DNA of 11,484 nucleotides from Bacillota bacterium (GTDB lineage Bacteria; Bacillota; UBA4882; UBA8346): NCBI GenBank assembly GCA_003501335.1, contig DNPQ01000022.1:1-11484 (forward strand). The letters are read 5' to 3'. Positions 1-6,154 of this stretch are shown piece by piece (the first letter of the stretch is position 1; the number at the start of each line of letters is the position of its first letter). The notes beneath the pieces are model-generated. The model had not been told where the DNA came from, made no database searches, and saw only the letters and a list, made by a program, of their open reading frames with translations. Made by a program: the position numbers and the translations under genes.

Positions 1-319
1 TGCAAACTGTGCCGTTGACATTACCTTGACGACTCCTCAGATGAAAACGGATCTTTCGGGGGAGGCCGGGCATGCTGCAACGGATACCGATACGATCCGT
101 ACCGAATATGCAGTCAAACCGGGTAAACCAAATGGTAATGCACCCCAAGGATCAGAGTATTCAACTCATACCAGCAATAAATATATGAGCGCTCTGGATC
201 AAGAATCCAGAGATTTTACCCTTTATTATAAGGTCTCCGATGGCAATAGCATCACCAGCCAGCATGCAGGCGCATATCAAGCGGACATCGTTCTGAATGT
301 CGTTGCGCAAGCTTATTAA
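1..319 (+). CDS. C-terminal part of a secreted beta-sandwich subunit-like protein (5' truncated by window)
   Basis: The reading frame is open from base 2 and stops at TAA 317-319, so about 105 C-terminal residues are visible and the true start lies outside the window. The Leu codon TTG at 26 should not be taken as the start, because the preceding codons encode ANCAVDI, which is also found in the next gene. The two proteins share the ANCAVDI block, the ALDQ motif, the motif SQHAG.Y and an identical VVAQAY terminus, so they are tandem paralogs. The tail (alternating hydrophobic strands, then AG.Y.A.I.L.VVAQAY) resembles the last strands of a secreted Ig-like or fimbrial-type subunit. Only one Cys is visible and there is no WxL motif or LPXTG anchor. 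The function is not recognised. A role as a surface or fibre subunit is inferred from the paralog and from the chaperone-like and secretin genes downstream. Confidence 0.8.
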   Translation, partial: ANCAVDITLTTPQMKTDLSGEAGHAATDTDTIRTEYAVKPGKPNGNAPQGSEYSTHTSNKYMSALDQESRDFTLYYKVSDGNSITSQHAGAYQADIVLNVVAQAY

Positions 320-360
320 TTTTCAAGCTTGGTTCGAGAAATGGTAGTCGATGGAATGAA

Positions 361-365
361 GGAGG
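361..365 (+). promoter_or_regulatory. Ribosome binding site GGAGG that fixes the start at 375
   Basis: AAGGAGG ends at 365 and is nine bases before ATG 375, an ideal distance. It touches the in-frame ATG at 366, which rules that codon out as the main start. Confidence 0.7.
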
Positions 366-374
366 ATGAGGATA

Positions 375-914
375 ATGAAAAAGATGGTAGCCCTATGGAT
401 AGCTTTCAGTTTGTTGCTGATAGTCAGTAGTTTGGCGATAGCTGCTCCGGATGCATATGGAAATATTTCAAAGAGCGGAAACGGCGTGAGTGTTGATAAA
501 ATTGTTTCTGCCTATGTGACTCCCTATGCTGAATTTTCTTGGGGCGATTTTATAGCACCGGCTCATCTCAGCGGCAAAGCCGATGAACAACAAATCGGTT
601 CTCTGAAAGTTTCGGCCGTTGCCAATTGCGCGGTTGATATCATTTTGGATGTCACCCCAATGACCACTAAAGGTGAGAATAATGAAACAGGTACCCTAAC
701 TACTTTGTATGCAGTGACTAGCGGTACGGAAGCCCCTGTCTTTCAAAATCTCACAAAGTATGGAAACGAGATGGTGGTCTCCAGCGCATTGGATCAAAGC
801 TCCGATATGTTTACCATTAGTTACCAAGTCACTGATGGCGAGCAGGTTTACAGTCAACATGCCGGAGATTATACGGCCAAAATTAAATTGACTGTTGTGG
901 CGCAGGCTTATTAA
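375..914 (+). CDS. Small Sec-secreted beta-sandwich protein, putative surface/fibre subunit
   Basis: This encodes a protein of 179 aa. I chose ATG 375 because GGAGG at 361-365 lies 9 bases upstream; the in-frame ATG at 366 directly abuts the GGAGG and cannot use it. Residues 1-24 form a classical signal peptide (MKK, then a hydrophobic core, then AIAA) suited to signal peptidase I, not a type IV prepilin leader. The mature part (about 155 aa) is rich in predicted beta strands, with a single Cys at residue 84 inside the ANCAVDI motif shared with the upstream paralog, and a matching C-terminus with SQHAGDY (160-166) and VVAQAY (174-179). No transmembrane anchor, sortase motif or enzyme motif is seen. 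Overall size and design resemble secreted fimbrial or matrix subunits, but I cannot assign a family. It lies 55 bp after its paralog and upstream of a chaperone-like protein and two secretins, so it is a candidate cargo of that system. Confidence 0.85.
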   Translation: MKKMVALWIAFSLLLIVSSLAIAAPDAYGNISKSGNGVSVDKIVSAYVTPYAEFSWGDFIAPAHLSGKADEQQIGSLKVSAVANCAVDIILDVTPMTTKGENNETGTLTTLYAVTSGTEAPVFQNLTKYGNEMVVSSALDQSSDMFTISYQVTDGEQVYSQHAGDYTAKIKLTVVAQAY

Positions 915-1010
915 TCCCGCGCTGATCCACTTTCATACGAAAGGCATGAGAAAACAGATGACCGGGTATTGGTTTCCATAGAGCCTTTGCAAAAGTATTT
1001 AAAGTCAAGG

Positions 1011-1082
1011 AGATATACAATATATGGTTCCTGGGGATACAGGAACTTATATTGTATATCTTGATCAATTTTTTTCTTTTTT
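1011..1082 (+). terminator. Long hairpin plus T-rich tract between subunit and chaperone-like genes
   Basis: AGATATACAATATA (1011-1024) pairs perfectly with TATATTGTATATCT (1048-1061), and GTTCCTG (1027-1033) pairs with CAGGAAC (1040-1046). The loop is GGGATA, and a small TG/T mismatch lies between the two helices, giving 21 base pairs in total. About 8 bases later comes a T-rich tract (1069-1082, interrupted by one C). This could be an intrinsic terminator or attenuator that lowers transcription of the downstream genes relative to the subunits, although the T tract is further from the stem than usual. The left arm also contains an ATG (1024) preceded by AAGGAG (1007-1012), so the structure might instead control translation. 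Confidence 0.5.
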
Positions 1083-1134
1083 GCGACAGCCTCAACCTTT
1101 CGGAACGCAATTTTTACTGGAGGTGTTCACTGCG

Positions 1135-2661
1135 GTGAAAAGAAAATTTCTCATTTTCCTTCTATTTTCCATGGTCATGAGCTTGCTAGCGACTTATGCA
1201 TTAGCTGTAGGTGTGGTGCCACTCACCGTCGAACTGAACGGCAAACCCGGTGATACGATGAATTTTAACATTAAACTGAACCCGGGCGGTCAAACCGAAA
1301 AATTGAAATTATCGCTGGAGAAAATAATCCAGCAGCCGACGGGTGACTTACAATACAGTCCCTTTGAACAGGGCGGGCCGCCTGCCAGTTGGATCGCGAT
1401 CCCGACAACGGTTGGGGTCAGTCCGGGAGCAAGCAGTCAAATTGACGGGACTGTCAAGGTCCCGCTGAATGCTCAGGGCGGCACTTACCTTGCCTTGCTG
1501 AAAGTGGCCCCGGAAGAACCAACCAGAAAAGGCGCTTTTGATGTCAGTATACAATATGGGGTCAGGCTCTACATCCGGATAGAAAGCGCCGGATTGCGGC
1601 CCAGAGTACAAGTAACCGGGCTGGATCTGATCAAGGATGAAAAAGGAACTCCACTGATCCAGGCGAGGATCAAAAACATTTCGGCGGCAGATTTCTTAAC
1701 AACCGCCAGCGCCACTCTCCGGGATAGCAATCAGAAATTAATTCAGCGGGTGGAGCTGCGCCCAACTTATTTCTGGAGAAATAAAATCTCTCAGGCCCGT
1801 TTGTTGCCCGGAGGCGAGCTAAATTACATCGGGCCGGTGACCGAGCCTCTTTCTCCGGGTGAATACGAATTGCGCCTTTTCTATCATTATAGCGAAAACG
1901 GTCAGCTCTTACAGGCAAAAAATATTCAAATTCATGCCGGGGATTATGTCTTCGCCAGTCCACCGAAGGCCCTCAAGCTGGATCAAAATGAACTTATCTT
2001 TGAGGCACGTCCGGGAGTGCTTTCGTTGAAGGGACTGAAAATGCAAAACAGATTGGACAAGCCGGTCAAGGTGGTCTTCATTCCGGAAGAAGTGGCACCC
2101 GATTATCCGTATTCGATTTTTGCCAATAATTCTCTGACATTGCGGACAGGCAGTCCATTGACCATTGGAGCCGGGCAGACGGAAGTGGCTATTATCTCGG
2201 TCCAAATTCCCAGGGAAGCGCCGGTACGAGCTAATTACGGCAGTTTTAACCTTCAAGTGTATTCCGCCGGGGACAAACCGGTATTACTTGATGAGATCCC
2301 GCTTAGCCTGGAAGCAATCACCGTTGGGAACCAAACCCGGACGGCAGAAGTGTTAAGCATCAGCGGGGACAAAGAGAAAAGCGGCTATCGGATCTTGGCG
2401 GTCCTTAAAAATACCGGAACGATTAAATTAACGCCTGTAGCGAATCTGGTTTTAAAAGATAAAGCTAACAAAAGCCTGGGAACGTTGCTTTCATTGAAAA
2501 CGGATGATGCGCAGCAGGTTGCTTTGTTGCCGAACCAGACCATGAACTTAACTGCATTTTTGCCAAAGCTTGACCCAGCCACTTACCAAGCCGATGTGAC
2601 GGTACTTGAAGGTGACAAAGTAATCCAAACCGTAATTATGCCAATTCATTTAAAAAAATGA
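1135..2661 (+). CDS. Exported multi-Ig-domain protein, DUF916/periplasmic-chaperone-like
   Basis: From GTG 1135 the protein is 508 aa. This start puts a textbook signal peptide at the N-terminus (MKRK, hydrophobic core about 5-19, cleavage after ALA, residues 22-24) and has GGAGGTG at 1119-1125. The frame extends up to ATG 1024, which has its own AAGGAG, but that would put 37 extra residues before the signal peptide. The mature protein looks like four consecutive beta-sandwich domains: about 26-150, with the pattern of DUF916/fimbrial-chaperone N-domains (PGDTMNFNIKLNPG, later VSPGASSQIDGTVKVP); 155-268; 278-395; and a CARDB/NEW3-like domain at about 400-508. There is no C-terminal membrane helix, unlike typical DUF916 WxLIP proteins of monoderms, so it is probably soluble in the periplasm. 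Its place between subunit-like genes and secretins suggests a chaperone or tethering role; this is inferred from structure-like patterns and context, not from a clear family match. Confidence 0.75.
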   Translation: MKRKFLIFLLFSMVMSLLATYALAVGVVPLTVELNGKPGDTMNFNIKLNPGGQTEKLKLSLEKIIQQPTGDLQYSPFEQGGPPASWIAIPTTVGVSPGASSQIDGTVKVPLNAQGGTYLALLKVAPEEPTRKGAFDVSIQYGVRLYIRIESAGLRPRVQVTGLDLIKDEKGTPLIQARIKNISAADFLTTASATLRDSNQKLIQRVELRPTYFWRNKISQARLLPGGELNYIGPVTEPLSPGEYELRLFYHYSENGQLLQAKNIQIHAGDYVFASPPKALKLDQNELIFEARPGVLSLKGLKMQNRLDKPVKVVFIPEEVAPDYPYSIFANNSLTLRTGSPLTIGAGQTEVAIISVQIPREAPVRANYGSFNLQVYSAGDKPVLLDEIPLSLEAITVGNQTRTAEVLSISGDKEKSGYRILAVLKNTGTIKLTPVANLVLKDKANKSLGTLLSLKTDDAQQVALLPNQTMNLTAFLPKLDPATYQADVTVLEGDKVIQTVIMPIHLKK

Positions 2662-2863
2662 TTTTGGACCCGGCTGTCCCCGAGCTCTTCCCATACGATT
2701 TAAGCTTTAAACTTAAAGCAGCAAGGGAAAATTTTGGTTCAGCTATCGCGTTTTTAAAACGGAATCATTTTTATCTTTATAGGCTGCAATTTACCATTTT
2801 TCGGTTATTTCTAAATTTTATCTTTCAGAATGATGCAAACGAAAATTGGTGGAGGTTTAAGCA
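2662..2863 (+). other. AT-rich spacer containing a doubtful 69-codon ORF
   Basis: This gap separates the chaperone-like gene from the secretin. An ORF of 69 codons (2658-2867) spans it exactly, overlapping the previous stop and the next start by ATGA at each end, but it has no Shine-Dalgarno sequence before its ATG. Its product is rich in Phe, Leu and Tyr, as expected from translated AT-rich DNA, and matches nothing I know. I see no clear promoter or terminator. The only solid element is the GGAGG at 2851-2855, eight bases before the secretin ATG. Confidence 0.35.
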
Positions 2864-4084
2864 ATGACCAATGTGAAGTCTAGATTTCTGATCATGATGG
2901 GCTTCTTACTCATTTTGGGGGGAAGATGCCAAGGATATTGTCTGGCCGCAGATAGTGATGGAGCCGGACAACCGCTGGTGACGGCGACTTTTTTCGAATC
3001 GGATTTACGGGAAGCCCTCAGCGAAGTTGCTTTGCGTACCAAAGTAAATATTGCGGTCGACAGCAATGTTAGCGGAACCATCAGTTTGGAATTGAAAGAA
3101 GTTCCCTTGGAGGATGCCTTGTATATGATGCTGGTCGGCGGGGGATATACTTTTCGAAAAATAAAAAATTTTTATCTGGTGGGTCTGCCCAATCTTAAAA
3201 ATCCGGTCTTTACGGAACTGACCGAAACCGGGGTGTATCATTTCCAGAATATACAGGGCGAATCCATCCGCTCATTAATTCCGGAACCTTATGGACCTTA
3301 TGTTAAAGTCGATACCGCCAAAAACATGGCCACGGTGATCGCCCCACCGACCATACTCCGGCGGATTCTGGATGATTTGGTCAAGATCGATGCCGACATC
3401 CCCAAAAGACAATTTCGGATCAAGGCTCTGGTGACTGAGGTCCAGAATCAAGTGCTGAAAGAATGGGGAATGGATAAATTGACGGCATATTTTGACGGGA
3501 CCAGCGCCGGGAAGAAAAACTTTATGCTGGATTTAGCCTCAGGGGCGCTTTCCGGAGAAGGTGACGCCAGTTTTGGCCATTTCTCCGCCGTTATCCAAGG
3601 CTTGGTTAATGATAAAAAGGCAGTAATCAATTCCGATCCGACGATCATTGTCACGGAAGGCAAGACCGGAGATCTTTTTGTGGGAGACCGGCGGACTTTG
3701 ATTTTGCAGTCGCAGGGAACTACTTCCACTACTTCCACCACGGAAAATGTGGAAGCCGGGACTACTTTACAGGTTACCCCCAGATTTTTGGGAGATCAGA
3801 TCGAGTTGACCTTTACCCAAAAAGTGAATGTTTTTGACGATACTGCTTCGACTAGCGATCAAATTCTGGTCCGGACCCGGGAATATTCCTCGGTGGTCTG
3901 TTTGCTTCCCGGTCAAACCGTAATGGTTGCGGGATTAACCGAAAAGCAGACCAAAAACAGCACCTCCAAAACCCCGGGCTTGGGGGATATCCCGATCATT
4001 GGATTGTTCTTTAAGCAACGGATGGATCAGAAGAGTGACAGTGAATTATTAATCTTTCTAACTGCCGAAGTCATCGGCAAATGA
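2864..4084 (+). CDS. Short secretin (type II/III secretion, PilQ/CpaC-like outer-membrane channel)
   Basis: The protein is 406 aa, starting at ATG 2864 with GGAGG at 2851-2855. An N-terminal signal peptide (about 1-29, ending CLAA) exports it. Residues 38-108 form a secretin/TonB N-terminal (STN, N0) domain (LREALSEVALRTKVNIAVD, then VPLEDAL), and 122-178 an N1-type ring domain. Residues 185-404 are the secretin core (PF00263-like), with GQTVMVAGL at 350-358, the signature TPGLGDIPIIGLFF at 370-383, and the final strand ELLIFLTAEVI. Secretins form gated multimeric channels in the outer membrane. At about 400 aa it is much shorter than GspD or PilQ and nearer in length to CpaC/RcpA or filamentous phage pIV. 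A Thr/Ser run lies at 286-293. It overlaps the next gene by ATGA, so the two are probably translationally coupled and made in a fixed ratio. Family assignment is firm; cargo is unknown. Confidence 0.93.
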   Translation: MTNVKSRFLIMMGFLLILGGRCQGYCLAADSDGAGQPLVTATFFESDLREALSEVALRTKVNIAVDSNVSGTISLELKEVPLEDALYMMLVGGGYTFRKIKNFYLVGLPNLKNPVFTELTETGVYHFQNIQGESIRSLIPEPYGPYVKVDTAKNMATVIAPPTILRRILDDLVKIDADIPKRQFRIKALVTEVQNQVLKEWGMDKLTAYFDGTSAGKKNFMLDLASGALSGEGDASFGHFSAVIQGLVNDKKAVINSDPTIIVTEGKTGDLFVGDRRTLILQSQGTTSTTSTTENVEAGTTLQVTPRFLGDQIELTFTQKVNVFDDTASTSDQILVRTREYSSVVCLLPGQTVMVAGLTEKQTKNSTSKTPGLGDIPIIGLFFKQRMDQKSDSELLIFLTAEVIGK

Positions 4085-5799
4085 AAAGAGTTTTATGGAT
4101 GCTGCTTATTTTGGGATCGGTGTTTCTTTTTAATATGCAGGTCATGGCGGATGGGGAGCCAATAAAAAGACCGGCAGAAATGCTCAGTCTGTCCCAGGCG
4201 TTGCGGAAAATAGAAGGCAAATTCGGTGTGACTATCATCGCCGACCCTGGGCTAGAAGGTTTGGTTCCGGCTGAAATTAGCGGAGAGACGGTGGAAGAAA
4301 CCTTAAAATCAATTTTGGACCCGCTTGGTTATTATTACACCAAGTTTGAAAAGTATTATTTGATTAGCGGGCCGCAGTCCCCTTTGACTTTATTTGCTGC
4401 CACCGATTCGTGTCTGGTTCCGGTCGGATTTTTTGATCCCAAAATTCAAGCCCAGTTGGGAGAATACCAACGATATTTAACCTACGATCCAAACTTGAGA
4501 ATCGCATATGTAAAGGCTCCAACATCCTTACTCAATAAAATTTTAGCAAAACTCTGGCAAATATCCCGAGCGACGGCTGGACTTGGAGTGGTTTATAATT
4601 TAGAAATCATTGATATCAGTCAAAATTCAGATTTAAATTTTTTATTCAGCGGTATTTATGATAATTCGCAAAATGGGTCCAATCAAGTCATTATTACTCC
4701 CAACCAATGGGTCCTCAATGGGAAAATCCGTGCCTTGATTGAAAATACAATTATATCCAGTTCAGACAAGGTAATTAGACGGCCCTGGTTGATTGCTCTT
4801 CCGGGAAAAACTGCCCAGTTCATGACGAACGAACACCGGGTGGGTGAAACACCGGATTTGGACTACAATTTTACCCTGCGAGTAACACCGGTTCAGGTTG
4901 ATGCGGATAGTGGGAAAGTTTTATCGGAAATTTACATTGGGAGAGGCTTTACGCTCGACGATTCTTTGGGAACAGCAAAACAGGAGGGCATTTCCACAAC
5001 CAATGCTTCTCCAGAGACAACGCAACCCATGAGTATGGTTTCTACTACAATTGCCACTTCTCCAGGCCAAAGCCAAATTTTAGCGGTGGTCCGGCAAACC
5101 AATGATGCCCACCAGCAATGGCCGCTTGAAAAAGTTAAAATCAATCAGCAACGGTATTATGCGGTATTGTTGACAGTCACTCCGGTAAATATTCAGACAA
5201 CATTGGCCGCTACCACTGGATTGGTGCCTATGGCTTCCCTGGGGGATTTCGGTTTGGAGGAAGAAGAGCCGCTGGAAATATTCCCAAAATCATATTGGGA
5301 AATGGGGCTTGGTACCGAAAACATGTGGTTGGAACTGAACTTAGCTCTTTCTTCTTATACCGGATTGGAGATGGAGTATCGCAGAACTGATTTTTATGGA
5401 ATAAGGCTATCACAGAGACTAGACACAGTTACCGGACATCAAACTTTTTTGGAATTTTGGGTCGGGGAAGGAGTTGGGCCGGAAAAAAAAGCAGCCGCAA
5501 TGGTTGGGTTTGGTGATCAAACCCAGCCGTTTGGGCCTTTAATTTGCTATGCTCAATATTATCCATGGGCTTATTTATTGAAGAGCGAAGACTTTTCGGA
5601 CAAAGGTGTTTGGATAACCGGAATCCGATTAGGGGTGGGGAAAACGGACACCATTTTGGAAGTATCTGGGAATCCAACCTTTGATGGTTGGGGGCTGCAA
5701 TTCGATCTGAATTATCCCAAATACAGATGGGTTTGGCGATATGATGATTCGACTGGAGAAAAAGTAACGTTGGGGATAGGTCTGTATTTTGCGTTTTAG
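4081..5799 (+). CDS. Divergent secretin-like protein with C-terminal outer-membrane beta-barrel-like domain
   Basis: The protein is 572 aa, starting at the ATG that overlaps the previous TGA; no separate Shine-Dalgarno is seen, which fits translational coupling. The signal peptide is about 1-23 (ending VMA). Residues 33-97 align with the STN domain of the preceding secretin (SLSQALRKIEGKFGVTIIAD, then KYYLISGP) and about 110-165 with its N1 domain. Residues 168-372 follow the secretin core in outline (RRPWLIALPGKTAQFM; SPGQSQILAVV; YYAVLLTVTPV) but lack the TPGLGDIPIIG signature. After an acidic linker (EEEE, 393-396), residues 400-572 consist of alternating polar and hydrophobic strands ending LYFAF, with G567, F570 and F572 matching the C-terminal beta-signal of outer-membrane barrel proteins. 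It is thus a degenerate secretin fused to a barrel-like domain. It may partner the canonical secretin as a mixed ring, anchor or assembly factor; this is inference. Confidence 0.8.
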   Translation: MKRVLWMLLILGSVFLFNMQVMADGEPIKRPAEMLSLSQALRKIEGKFGVTIIADPGLEGLVPAEISGETVEETLKSILDPLGYYYTKFEKYYLISGPQSPLTLFAATDSCLVPVGFFDPKIQAQLGEYQRYLTYDPNLRIAYVKAPTSLLNKILAKLWQISRATAGLGVVYNLEIIDISQNSDLNFLFSGIYDNSQNGSNQVIITPNQWVLNGKIRALIENTIISSSDKVIRRPWLIALPGKTAQFMTNEHRVGETPDLDYNFTLRVTPVQVDADSGKVLSEIYIGRGFTLDDSLGTAKQEGISTTNASPETTQPMSMVSTTIATSPGQSQILAVVRQTNDAHQQWPLEKVKINQQRYYAVLLTVTPVNIQTTLAATTGLVPMASLGDFGLEEEEPLEIFPKSYWEMGLGTENMWLELNLALSSYTGLEMEYRRTDFYGIRLSQRLDTVTGHQTFLEFWVGEGVGPEKKAAAMVGFGDQTQPFGPLICYAQYYPWAYLLKSEDFSDKGVWITGIRLGVGKTDTILEVSGNPTFDGWGLQFDLNYPKYRWVWRYDDSTGEKVTLGIGLYFAF

Positions 5800-6154
5800 A
5801 GGATGAGGCAATAAATTTTTTTACCCGCTTCATTAGTTGGTAATTTTCTGAATTTCTCGGTTTTGACTGTTAAATTTTGCCAGGATTTTTTTTACAGCAA
5901 AAGGTTCCTGCTTTTTGTAATTTTTCATCATCTTTAAAATCTATTGGAAAATTTTGGCCTTTCTTTGCAACATACTCTAGATACCTTCAATGTCATAGGT
6001 GATAAGATGGAATTGATCATAAAGGGCTTGTTTTCAACCAAGTTCAGGTGAAAGGTAGCTTGATTTGGTAAGGCTCAAGAATTTGCAAGGAAGGGAGGTG
6101 ATTTTAAGTTATTTAGTAAGTTCATCAAAAAAATTTAGGTAAAGGAGTGTAAAA
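5800..6154. other. 355-bp AT-rich intergenic region without a supportable gene
   Basis: I find no convincing gene here on either strand. There is no GC-rich hairpin with a T tract after the secretin-like gene; only weak short dyads occur, such as AGCA...TGCT near 5896-5912. A TTGACT at 5863-5868 has no good -10 element at the right distance, so I call no promoter, although the GH3 gene presumably starts its transcription in this gap. Near the 3' end are two Shine-Dalgarno-like sequences: an orphan one at 6091-6102 and the functional one at 6141-6147. Confidence 0.6.
6141..6147 (+). promoter_or_regulatory. Ribosome binding site of the GH3 gene
   Basis: AAAGGAG lies seven bases before ATG 6155, and this supports that start. 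A stronger Shine-Dalgarno match about 40 bases further upstream has no start codon of its own. Confidence 0.7.

Noticed and set aside
366..374. ATG 366 as start of the small secreted protein
   Set aside because: It directly abuts the GGAGG sequence, leaving no spacing; ATG 375 has a nine-base spacing and begins MKK of a normal signal peptide.
883..1110. Minus-strand ORF of 75 codons
   Set aside because: It covers the end of the subunit gene and the hairpin region, has no ribosome binding site of note and no protein-like pattern; it is a chance reading of the complement.
1..2661. A Gram-positive WxL cell-surface cluster (WxL proteins plus DUF916 WxLIP)
   Set aside because: The small proteins have no C-terminal WxL motifs, the DUF916-like protein has no C-terminal membrane helix, and the linked secretins require an outer membrane.
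2864..2947. Lipoprotein signal in the secretin N-terminus because of Cys22 and Cys26
   Set aside because: The residues before the Cys (GGR, QGY) do not fit a lipobox; a signal peptidase I site after CLAA fits better.
5863..5921. Promoter candidates (TTGACT 5863, TTTACA 5891 with TGTAAT 5916)
   Set aside because: The first has no -10 element at 16-18 bp, and the second needs a 19-bp spacer; such matches are common by chance in AT-rich DNA.
5830..6000. Minus-strand open stretches rich in Lys, considered as a decayed transposase
   Set aside because: Stops interrupt every frame, there are no terminal inverted repeats or catalytic motif, and Lys-rich readings are expected from AT-rich DNA.
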